NCBI GenBank assembly: GCA_023333565.1
Contig: JAJKFH010003908.1
Span: 558,001-622,000 of the forward strand
Reading direction: 5' to 3'
From: Puffinus mauretanicus
Lineage: Eukaryota > Chordata > Aves > Procellariiformes > Procellariidae
Length of the DNA stretch: 64,000 nt
Position 1 is the first letter of the stretch. Every line of letters begins with the position of its first letter. This document shows, piece after piece, positions 36,690 through 47,530 of this stretch. A program made the position numbers and the translations under genes. Below the pieces are notes generated by a model. That model saw nothing but the letters and a program-made list of their open reading frames with translations. It made no database searches and was not told the origin of the DNA.

Positions 36690-37140
36690 CTTTTTTTGCT
36701 TTTAGTTTGTATCTTATTCTAAAATAAATCTACCCCAGATGCAGTATCATTTCCAAGAGGCAAATCATTCTTTTCTCATTGTATTATAGAATGGAGCATT
36801 TGCAAAAATCATTAAAACTCTTGCATTTGAATCAGTTTCAGGCTAGTGTCCTATTATCCAAGGCTGTCAGTTATTTTTTTTGTATTACTTTGGATGATTT
36901 TTAAATTGGTGTGTTCTCTGCTGTTACTGTTAGAATTGTATAAAACATCTTGTTTGCAGAGCTGTGAAATGCTTTAAAGGCATCAATTGAAATGACAAGG
37001 CATTGTCCAAATTGAAATTTATTTCCTCCAAAACAGTGTCCTGAACATCCAGGTGGTAATAAACATTTTTCAACCATGTATAAACTGTGAATTGTATTTG
37101 AAATTAAATCTCCGCATTAAAATCTGCATTGCTGAACCTC
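36690..37140. promoter_or_regulatory. Candidate conserved AT-rich non-coding block
   Basis: A complex, non-repetitive AT-rich segment with several paired-box/homeodomain-like and SOX-like cores (CTCATTGTAT, AATCATTAAAAC, TCAATTGAAATGACAAGG, GCATTGTCC). It lacks the homopolymer slippage seen around it. The regulatory call is inference from texture only. Confidence 0.3.
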
Positions 37141-37616
37141 CCGCTGGCAGCCACCGTTCTCCTGAAAAGTGACATCTTCCCTGGCAGTGATGAGGCGGGA
37201 GTTCTCACGCAGATATTACCAAACGATTTCCTATCACTCATCAGATATTGGGACTTTATAGCAACGTATACCTAAAAAGTACAAAGGATGCAAGGTGTGT
37301 GAGGAATACGAGAGGGGGCCGCCTCAGGTTTAGTGAGTGTTTTTGTCCTGACACACGATGGTGGAAACTGTTTTACAAACCTCTATTAAAGCAGCATATT
37401 GCTGATGTCACAAATTATGTCATTTTTCAGCAAGCTGTTAGGTAGCAGCAGGACACTTAGAGGTCCCAATCTGAGTTCACAGCTTGAGGCCTCATCATCC
37501 ATTGAAGTCAAGGAAATACTCCAGTCCCCTGGCCCTCTGTTTACAAATAATATATCAAGAATCAGGATGCCCACAAATGAACTTTCAGGCACTGAGCTAA
37601 AGGAAAAGGGTTTGTG

Positions 37617-37680
37617 TGTATATATTTTTATACATGTACATACATACATACATGCATGCATATGTGCATGCGTGCATTTG
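37617..37680. repeat. Imperfect CATA/CATG tetranucleotide repeat
   Basis: Alternating ACAT/ATGC/GTGC tetranucleotides (TACATACATACATGCATGCA and degenerate flanks) in purine-pyrimidine alternation. Confidence 0.85.
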
Positions 37681-38389
37681 TGTGTAGTACAACTGAAGTC
37701 TGCAGTTTGCCATGAAATTTTCTTTAAAGAAGCATTTTTCATTCTTCCTTGGTATATAGAACTGATTCTTCATAACCAATTCTGTGGCCATTTCGCACAC
37801 AGAACCCCCACCAAAGATAGAGATATCCGCAGAGAAAAGGGGTACAAAGTACTCCTATTCATTTCTCCTTTTTGAAATAGTGGGAGGTTTTTACTATCTA
37901 TCTAGTGCTTATATAATATAAAAGAGCTCTGTTTTAAAAAGATATACATAAAAAGAGATTTATCTATAATGGAGTTAAGTGAATTGTAAGAAATAACAGG
38001 AATGTCTAAACACATACTAATTAGTGCAACAGAACAGCTTGTTGGAGGCTCTCCTCATCTCCTGGATGAACCATATTTACACGTATATGTGTATTTCCCC
38101 CTACTAGAGGGAAATATGCCGCCGTGTTCTTCTGACAACGCACGTATACCTGGGAGACAACAGCCTATGTCAGAAGACATAAAATACACACTCTGTGGCC
38201 TGAGGTTGTGAAACAACCCAAGAGAAGGAGTTCAATTCAAAGCTAACGGTGCCAAACTCATCAGTTTGTGCTTTTATCCCCCCCGTGTATTAGTGGGAGC
38301 CAAAGATGGAGTGCCAAGGCACCGCTTTGACTGTCCTGACTTTTGCCAGGGTGTCAACATCACTCCCCTCACAGAATGAGGGTACTGGC

Positions 38390-39250
38390 AGGGAGACGGG
38401 TTCGATGGCCAAACAAGGCATTTTTATCCCCGCATTCTCTCCCCAAACGGATTCCAATATTTTGCTGCGTATTTGCTGACGTAGTTGACTGTAACTTCCT
38501 CTACTGGAAATGATATTACAGGGTTGGATTAGCTTCTCCTCTATAGCGTACCCCTGCTTTAATTACCACTGCAGCTGTCCCCCACTATCTGCACAATAAA
38601 TGCTGTTGCTTACAGAAACATGATTACAGGATTAGAGTTATTGGGCCCTCGCCCAGACGAAGCCGGTGACACAGCATAGCACTGGCACCTCTGAAAGCTA
38701 CACTGACCTCAGGCATCTCTACATCAAAGGCCACGGCCACAATCTGAGCTTCATTAGCTTTCAAGGCTGAAGTTACAGGAGCACTACTTCCTCAGCCACT
38801 AATGGGAAACACTCTCCTCCATTTGCTGTTGAGGTGTTAAAAGTTCCTCTTAACATCAGTTACTGAGCTACAGCTTCACTGGTATCCCAGTAAAATAAAA
38901 ATGACTTGTGGAGTGGGAGCTGAGTTCAAATTGAAAGGCTGTGTTGGACATCCCTTACTCAAGCAAAGGGCATTCACCGGCACAGGGATGCTTCGGGAGT
39001 GAGGACCGCAGGAGGAGGCGCACCCCAAATCCCGGACTGGGAGCTCTAGGGAAATTCCCGCAGCTCCTGAAGGGTTTCATATGGTTGTGCCAACTGTTTA
39101 ATGACTGAGGTATCTGAAGGACGCTCTGGTTTTCATTTGTAGGATGTGATGCAGATGATTATGCAAACAGGGAGAGCTGAGCAGCTAGCTGCAACTCCGA
39201 GCACATGCATCATCGGGTCTGCGCTCAGCGTGAGAAATCTGTGAATTGTG
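38390..39250. promoter_or_regulatory. Candidate non-coding regulatory block with POU-like site
   Basis: Non-repetitive sequence with TTTAATTACC at 38,559, CACAATAAATG at 38,592, TTCATTAGC at 38,751 and an octamer-like ATTATGCAAAC at 39,158-39,168. No coding signature. Assigned as a candidate on motif clustering only. Confidence 0.3.
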
Positions 39251-40863
39251 GTGATAGCTCCTCTAACCCCCTTGGTTCATCTGCACCTACAAGGAGGAGA
39301 CTTGGGAGGTAACATTTAATCCCACAGAGAGAAAAGCTAGTCAGAGAGAGAACCACGAGGTGGCAAAGCACTAGGTAGGATCAAACTGAATTTTTCCTTC
39401 TAGCGTACATTTCCTATGTGGAAATCTCTCTTAAGCTCGGTGTACCTCAGTTCCTCTTTATGCAGCTGGAACATTAGTATTTCCTCTGTCTTGTCTATTT
39501 AGATGATGCATTCTGGGACATAGCTCACCTCTTACCGTGTTTGCACAGTCCTAGCATTGTCATTTGGGGCTTGCAGTGATTAGTATAGTTATATACGAAG
39601 GATGAGGCTACATTATCGACTTGCACAAAGAAACCAGCTAAGTGGCTAAGCAGCGTGGAAGAAGCCCCAAAGTTTCATGACTCTCTATCCAGAAGGGGGG
39701 AAGACATACTTGTTCCATGAAAATACTTGAGAATGGTAGGACATAGTCCACCACAGTGAGCACAGAGAACCAGGAACTGGCTTTATATGAGAATGAAATG
39801 GCTGAAATAGATCGTTCGTATCAAAAGCCCTCAATAAGACTTAAAAAACCCCAGGAAAGTAGAAGAGAGCTACAGGGTTTACACCGGAGGGCTTGCTTTC
39901 CTTTCTTCAGTCCAACTAGCCTTCTCTAGTGCTTTGCCTATGGGATTGTCATTTCTGGCTTTTAAGCCGATGATGAAGAAAGTGGCTTGCCCACGAGCCT
40001 CCAGGCTGGGCTAGCTGGCTAAGGTGGGCTGGTCAGGTGCTGCCGGGGCTAAGGCTAAGGAATTACAAGGCTGGCCCCTGGAGCTAAGCTGGTCCTTCTC
40101 TCCAGGAGGCAGGAGACTTCCCCAGGTCTGAGGAGCTCCTTGCAGCTGGAAGATTTAGTGGGCTCAGATATTAGCAGGATCACATGTCGGCTCCAGAGTT
40201 TTCTCCAGCTTGCATGTTTGATAAAGCTCAGAAGCTTGCTTCAGCTGGCAAGTTTAACTTAATCTCTTGGGTTTGTTCTGCCCTAAGCAGCCTGTTCATG
40301 TTGTCAGAGCTCATTTCAGTTTCCCAAGCTTTAGGCTGGGTTAGGAACTAAGGCATGATTAGAAGCCAGAGTAAGAAGAATTCAGCTGATTTTCAGCTAA
40401 GCACCTTTTCACCGCAGACAGAGATTTACAAAAAGGCATTTATTTCCTAGGAAGTTGTCACTGGATTTCCTTTTAAATTAAATTACCATCATTCAAAGAA
40501 ATAGGAAATTCCTCCTTATGTGTACATTTTTCATGAATTACTGATTCTTTCCAGGCTTTCCTTTGCCACATGCCCAGGGCAGTGACCCCCAGCTCAGGCA
40601 CTGCAACAGCTCTCTAGACCAGCTATGGTTTAAGTATTGCAGCAACCACTGCTGTTACAGCAGAAATCCAAGCCCTTCACTTTGCGAACTCGGGAAATAT
40701 GTGATGTTAATTAGAAGCGCTCGCTCCCTTTACTGAGTAAGATCAGGAGTGGTGTGTAGGCATAGATTGACCCAGGAGGGTAAAGAGGGCTCTTCTCCCT
40801 GTCAGCACCAGGAGCTGCAGCCCTTAATATCATTTCAGATGACATAGATGCAGCTCTACAGCA

Positions 40864-40932
40864 ATTTTCATTTTCATTTTCATTTTCATTTTCATTTTCA
40901 TTTTCATTTTCATTTTCATTTTCATTTTCATT
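40864..40932. repeat. Perfect ATTTTC hexanucleotide repeat, 11.5 copies
   Basis: Sixty-nine uninterrupted nucleotides of ATTTTC/TTTTCA. The absence of any substitution suggests a young or actively homogenised microsatellite that is likely to vary in length between individuals. Confidence 0.98.
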
Positions 40933-41679
40933 GTTTTCTGGTCTGTCTTTCCCTTTGGGCCGGGGCAACGTGTGAAGCACGGTGGGGCAAGTGGACACAA
41001 GAAGGTATGACAGTGGTATTGTGGTGCATGTGAGAGCGTTGCTCTTTAGAGCTGGCATGTTCTTTAGAGGTGATGTACACCAGTCTTTGGTGTGACTCTC
41101 CTATTATCGCTAATGATTATTGCCGTAACGATTTCAAGGTGCTCAAGGCTCTGTGGGAGAGTCTAATCCAAAGCCTAGAAAGGTTGACAGGAATTTCGGA
41201 TTGAGGGGAGCCCAGAAAATACAAAGTTTAAAAGATCCAGAAATGCAGATTTCTAAGATTGTCTTTAAATAAGAAAATAAAATGGGGGAAGAAAACAGCT
41301 TCTCTCTTCCTCCGGCTTGCCAGCATGCTTTGACGGAAAACAGGGAGGTGATCTCAGGAACACTCGCTCCAGCCTCCTGTTCATAAGTAGCAGGAAGGCC
41401 TGTCAAACCTGTCAAACTCCTTGAGCTCCTGGGGTTTACAGACTTCTCTCAGCTACCCCAAGCAAAACCACAATCCCATAAAGAAACCTTTTCAGTAAAA
41501 CCTTCTGCCATTTGCCTGAAGCCAACAAATCACTCGTTTAAAAAAAAAAAAAAATCTATTTCTCATTTGGAAACGTCCCTTCCCCCCATGCTCGCTCTCT
41601 CCTGGTGAAGCCCTGAGCAATGGCCTCGCAGCAGCAGTTTTCCGCAGGAATCTGCCACCGCAGGGTATGTCAGAGCCCC

Positions 41680-41753
41680 AGATCTGCAGTCCGTACAGAG
41701 GCCAAAGTCTCGCTGGTCCAGGGAGGGTCTGGCTTGGGTAAGGGCTGCAGAAA
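41680..41753. mobile_element. Decayed palindromic interspersed repeat, family A
   Basis: TCTGCAGTCCGTAC at the left end and GTAAGGGCTGCAGA at the right end form imperfect inverted repeats. Between them CAGAGGCCAAAGTCTC and GGGTCTGGCTTGGG correspond to the arms CAGGCAAAACTCCC and GGGAGTTTTGCCTG of the palindromic repeat also seen at 7.16 kb. The structure suggests a miniature inverted-repeat element. Confidence 0.55.
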
Positions 41754-43608
41754 TGACCACCTGGCTTCAGTCAGAGCTCAAGGTCGGTGTAGGATGGCTT
41801 GCATTCGTTCCTGTCCCTTGCCTCTTGGTGGACTTTTCCGAGCTACTTGGCTCCGGCCAGCTGCCAAGGTGTGCGTCCCACACTATTGCTGAGAGGTTTA
41901 GAAAAGACATCCAGACTGTCTAGGCTTTACCCTTCCTTTCATTCCCTTCATTGCCTCATCCTTTCCCTGCAAGTCGCTGTGGAAACAAAAGCTCCCGGAT
42001 CATCGCCACCAGTCCCAGCCTTTGCCCTCGTGCTGCATCCACTGGCTGCCGGTCTCCAAACTCATCTCCGTCCCTGCCCCGCCAGCATACAGCTAATGTA
42101 AAGCTGCAGTGCAGCTCATTCAAGACTCCAGCTGGCCTCGGCACGAACCTCTGCGTTTCTCGGGACCAGTGCTAGGTCTAATATAGTGACAAAAAAAAAC
42201 GTAGCCCCAAAAGAAGAGGGCAGATGTGAAGCAGCAGCCACTTTTGGAGGCATTATTGGATTTATTTGAATAGAGTTGCATGGACACTTTCTGCCCTGAG
42301 TGGTATGCCTGACCATGGGTTTGTCAGCTATTTTTCAACATCATTTTGGGCTTAGCCCAACTGACATACGTATTTGGCAATTATCTGACTAGCTATATGT
42401 CAAATCATATTGTTTGATTTATAGGTGGCAGATCAGAGGCCAAGACACCATCATTTTTCCATGTAATTGCTGAGAGTAACAGAATCATACTCAAAGTCCA
42501 TCATGATAGAACCATAATAAATAAAACAGTGATTCCTCAATGAGAGCAAAAAGTGGCAACTTCAAGCTGCAGTTTATTCACAGTATGGGAGACGTGCTCT
42601 GGCAAGAGTTAAGCAGTCATCAGTACGTGTATCGAAAGGGCAGAAGCATAGCAGAAGCAAAAAAGTCTGTTGACAACACAGTAAACAACGATATAATGAA
42701 GACTGAAGCAAAACTTAAAACATACCCTGAAATTCAGGTTTTGGAAGCTGGCACTTAGCCTATGCTATGAGTTGAAACCCTGTTTCATTTTACATCTATT
42801 TTAACTTAGCATGCAAAAATCCACCCATGACAACGTGATTCAATGCTTGAAAAACCCAAATCATATTTAAGGTCTAGTTTTCCAACATGTATTCATGTGA
42901 GGCAAAGAGGGTTTTTTTCTACATCCTTAGAAATAGCTAAAGACTATTCAGCAGAGGCCACAATGCTCATACTGTGTGAAAAAGGAAGAGTACATGGACA
43001 ACATTAGACTTATTCTTCTCCAGAGTGCAAAATATGAAAACAAAGCAAAAGGGAGAGAAAAACAATCTGAGACATTTCCTTAGGACCTAGAGCTACTGAC
43101 TCCATAAGAAGCCCCCTTAATAGACGCAAGCAGAAATATGACAGAAAACATGAATTAAGCTCCGGTTCATTACCCAAGTTCCCATAGATTGGGACTTCTC
43201 CATGGCAAACGGACAGAATACACACGTTTCAAGGTAAGATTCATCCATAACCATGGATTTTATCCAGAAGTGGTGCATAGCCCTATATATTAAAAAGCAA
43301 ATACAACTACTATACTTGTTGATTTTGTATGTACATCTATGAAAGAATATGAATGTAGCAAGAACAACTAATAGGAATATTTAAGATGCACTGAAAAAAA
43401 ATGTGGCCCGTCTTGAATCTCTTTTCCCTTATGTTTGATGCTTTTCTTATTTAAGAACAACCATTGTAGTTCAGGATGGATAGTGGCCGTCAAGCCAGGA
43501 ATCCTATCTCCAAGGGTGCATGTGCTGGATGCCTAACAAAAAGGAGAAGAGCAAGCCAGGCATGCACTGACACCTCCAATGTACTTCTACAGCCCACTCA
43601 CCACCTCC

Positions 43609-43630
43609 TGTAAGGACCAGGGTCCTTACA
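43609..43630. repeat. Short perfect inverted repeat
   Basis: TGTAAGGACC and GGTCCTTACA are perfect 10-nt inverted repeats separated by AG. The loop is too short for a good hairpin, so any structure would open the inner pairs. Confidence 0.85.
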
Positions 43631-44601
43631 AAAAGCGTGCAAAACTAACAATTAGGACAAACTATCCATTTATCTGTGACCTGAGCAAATAAGATGAGTA
43701 GTCACCAAGACTACTATTCATGTGGAAGTCCGTGCTTTGGATGTTAAGTCGCATTTTTTAGTATACCCAGGCTTGAAAAGGTACAGGGGAAAGTTGGAAA
43801 AGATTTCATAGTTAAGATAAAATGAGCAATGTCCTCAAAATTGTATTTATGAGAAAAAAAAATAGCCAGTACTTTGCCTCAGGTTGATGCATGATGTACT
43901 AAAACGGAGGGGTGAGACACAAGCGGATGAGGGGGAGGCAGAACAGATCTCAGGACTGTTCACTTTGTCTAGGGAAGAGTTGACAGGATACACACAACCG
44001 ATGCACGCTGGAGGCAGCCATGTTGGCTCCTGCTCCACTGGAAAGAGAAATGTTTGCCACATGGAAGCAGAAAACATTGGCAGGAAAATAACTTCAATTT
44101 CCAAACTCGAAAAGGAGTATTGCAAGCAGGAAAAAAAAAGGGGAGGGGAGGAAATAGCATTCACCTGGACTCTCTGGTTTTACCTTCAGGCTCTGACCCT
44201 ATGATTTTGGGTACGCTTGAAAGTAATTAATTTGTGCAAAGACAGAAAGAGACCTTAAAGGTAACTTCTGAACCTGAGATAGGAAAAAAGCGTGTGCACC
44301 TGTCACCTGTGCGCTGGGATGAGGATGAGCTCCTTGGAGGAAGGCAAGGCAGCTCTCCCATACCAGTTAGCAGCACAGAGACCTGGCTGACATTATAGGT
44401 GTATATGGCATGCGTATGCAGTTACATACATACATGCTGGGAAAAGGCAGTGGAAGAAGCCCCAGCTGTAACATGCACTCTACGAACGCTCATCCTTCTA
44501 CATTTCTCCTGGTTTGAGCCTTGTGTCAGCTTAGGACCCAGGAGAAAGACAAAAAGGTGTATTTATATCTAGCCAGTGCCATGAGAGAGTGACAAAACCT
44601 T

Positions 44602-44620
44602 ATGAGACATTTTGTCTCAT
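44602..44620. repeat. Short perfect inverted repeat
   Basis: ATGAGACA and TGTCTCAT are perfect 8-nt arms around TTT. No terminator-like context in this eukaryotic sequence; probably chance. Confidence 0.8.
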
Positions 44621-46144
44621 CTACAGCCTTCCACACCTGTTGTCATTTCCCTCCTGAGCCTAATGGAAAGCTGCCCCGGACGGTATGTTCCTTGTTACTG
44701 TTTCAATTTCCTTGTCTTTTATTTATTTCCCTTGCCTCTCAAGAGCCATTCGGAGGTCCCATTACTTCCTGCTGACCAGGGAAGGCTATGAGAACAAATA
44801 GTTATAGGGGATTAAAATACACACACTAGCACAAGAAAAACAGAGGGAAGGGGGCAGGGGACTGACTTAGCAAAGGGTGGTGGAAGTCGTGGGACAGAGA
44901 GCTGCCAGAAATATTGAAGTGGGGTTTTATGTCAGGACTTGTTTTAGACTTGATCTCTGCGAGGAACAGAGCTTCTGAATTCTTCCCGTGGCGCCAGTGC
45001 AACATGAACCTGCATATATTGAATCAGTCCAATGTTTCCTTTGGATTTTAAATAAAAGATTGTTTGAAAAAATGCAAATGATCATACTTGGCAGTGTGGA
45101 TTCCTCCTGTCCGTACTGATGGAGAAGCCAGTCGGTATTACAGCAGAAAGAGGAGAGATTGCACAGAGCATCCTTCCCCTCTGCAGCAAAGGTGCTACGT
45201 TGACCATCGTCTTCAAGGAAGACAACGTTTTTGCTAAAACGATGGACATCATTAGCTCCCCATCTCTAGGGCAAATGAACCCTGTGGTCCATGCTTGACC
45301 CAGGCTACAGCAGATTGTATCTGCTGTATTTGGAAATTTTCCTTTCTAGCATCTGTTAAAAAATTATTAGCAGGTGCTGAAAACTGTGGCCTCCAACCCA
45401 GAGACCTGGAGCCAAAATACCAGAGGGGAAAAAGTCAGTTCTTGACAACCGCCTGACTCCAGGGTTGGACGAGCCAGAGAGACAATCTGCTGCTATGGGA
45501 GATGCCAGATCAGAGGAGGGAAGTGGTAGCACCTCATGCAATTAGTCTAATTTTTTTTTTTTTTTTGAAGCTACAAGTGGCAAGGGCCAATTCCTCGCCT
45601 CTGTGAAGTTACAAGCCTGGTGATCCCCTCTGGTGCCATAAAAGAGTTAGACCAGCTTGCAGCTGATCAAAAAAGGTTAGGCTACCTGCACACCACCTAG
45701 AATAACAAACTAAAGTAATTTAACATTCGCTGTGTAAATAGCACACTGCTATGTATGTATACCCCAGTGAACACAGGAAAGTAAATTCTTACGTGCCATG
45801 TAATTATACACACACTCATGTAAAAATGAGCTGATATAAAATAAATCTATATTTAAATATATACAAATATATGCATATAGCTATGCCTATGCCTATTCCA
45901 GCCTCCGCTACAGGGTTATTGCATTGCCAACGTGTTGACATAAAAATGCAGTTTTATGGATTACATCTAAATAGAAATGTGTGAAAAGGGATTTTGTTTT
46001 GGCTACAGCCCAGTCTCTTAATATAATTATAATTACTATTTTTACTACTACTGCTACTACTACTACCACAGTGAATTGGGAGCCCCCTTGGTTCTACCTA
46101 GGGTACAAATAGCAAGAACAAGCCTGACCTAAAAAACAGGAGAT

Positions 46145-46235
46145 GAAAGAGGGAGAGAGGCAACGTGATTTCTCCAAGCTGGAGTAACAGGACAGGAGGT
46201 GGATGTAGCATTTACGGCTCTTAAATTCTAGTCCT
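46145..46235 (-). mobile_element. Possible MIR-like SINE fragment
   Basis: AGAGAGGCAACGTGATTTCTCCAAG, spaced GGAGGTGGA and TTAAATTCTAGTCCTC, can be laid on the reverse complement of the MIR core (AGAGAGGTTAAGTGACTTGCC, then TTCGAACCCAGGTC). Matches are sparse. Weak call. Confidence 0.3.
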
Positions 46236-47399
46236 CGGTGTGGCCTGGGCCCTCTCTGCCACAATTTCATACATGGCTTTCTCAGGGAAGACAAGAAAAA
46301 AAAAGTACTTTATTGATGCAATGGGGAGAGCGACTTTTGTTATTATTACGGTGGCTCCGCTGGGTGTTTTGCAGCAGAGATGGTGGTAACCGTCAGTGCA
46401 GGTTGTCCTGGGCGGCTGGGGCTGGTGTCTGTGGCCGGGGTGGGGACAGGGTGGCCACTCCTGGACAGTTTCCCCATGACACTGTGGGCCACCGTGGTGG
46501 CAGCCGCATAGCAGAGGTAGCAGCTTGCTTGGATCGCAGACGCGATGCCAAATGCGTAGAAGCGGGAGCCGAGCAAGCATCTCTTTCCCCCTTTCTTTCC
46601 CCTCTTTTTTTCACCTGTCTGCCTTTATTACAGCCGTAGTACAAGTCATCGTGCTGTGTTTCAGCCTGAAAATCAGAAATGCGTCTCTCCTGTCCGCTCC
46701 TTGACAGTTCGTCAATATAGAAAAGTTTTTAAAAAATCTTTCCAAGGACAAAAAAATGCACTTTCGAATGCTGTTTAGGTGTTTCCCAGATCCCTTGTCA
46801 TTTCATGCTGGGGTCTGCTGGGTGCTTTATGAAAAAGCCTCTAAAAGTGCCTCTTTCTTTCCGACGCTGATCTTAAACGAGACAGGTGCACAGCCCCTGC
46901 AGCCGGGAAGCATCCCCACCACGGCCGTTGCTCGGTACCAGCCGTGCTTGTTCAGAGACAGCTATTCTTCTGCTAGCTCTGGGGCTCGGAAAATGAAATA
47001 AAATAAAATGAGAGCATCCTCCCCCATCTCAGAAAGAAACATTTTGAGAGGAAGGGGCAGAAAACACAACGTGAGCCTACCCAGCAAACGGCAGCGGGCT
47101 CAGGAGGACTAGGAAAGCTGTTTGCCAGGAGGCCAAATGGTTTGCCTGCAGCTCCGAGAAAAGAGATGTTATTTGGTGCTTGAAATCGTTTAAAGAAAAC
47201 AAAGGATGACTGCTACATGCCTGCCCATGATAGTCTGGAGCACTGCACTGTTGTGGGATATTTATGCCAACCAAATGGCAGCAAAATACCAGCGCGGGGA
47301 TCGGGGCGAGCTGGTTGTACACAGGCATGCCTGCGGGACCAGCCTCCGACAGCTCGGCAGGCACTAGCTAATGCATCGAACCCCAAGGAAGGGAGGACG

Positions 47400-47530
47400 T
47401 CGTTCTCATTATCTCCATTTTACAGGTGTTGGAAGGGAGGTTGGGGAGATTTGCCACCAAGGGGGTCTGTCAGAGCCGGGATGAGTGGTTACGGGTCCCA
47501 GCTCTCAGCCTCATGCATAGACTCTGCCTC
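47400..47530 (-). mobile_element. MIR-like (CORE) SINE, antisense
   Basis: CATTATCTCCATTTTACAGG at 47,408, then GAGATTTGCCACCAAGG, then GTCAGAGCCGGGATGAG and CCCAGCTCTCAGC, follow in order the reverse complement of the MIR SINE (CCCCATTTTACAGATG, GTGACTTGCCCAAGG, GGCAGAGCCGGGA, CCCAGGTCT). The element therefore lies on the - strand. It is diverged, as expected of an ancient amniote SINE. Confidence 0.6.

Noticed and set aside
40711..41058. Asn-Glu repeat protein from the - strand of the hexamer array
   Set aside because: The NE repeat is only the translation of the TTTTCA microsatellite. No flanking conserved protein.
43609..44620. Two small palindromes as a transposon pair or RNA hairpins
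   Set aside because: Their arms differ from each other and neither is flanked by duplicated target sites; chance is the simplest explanation.
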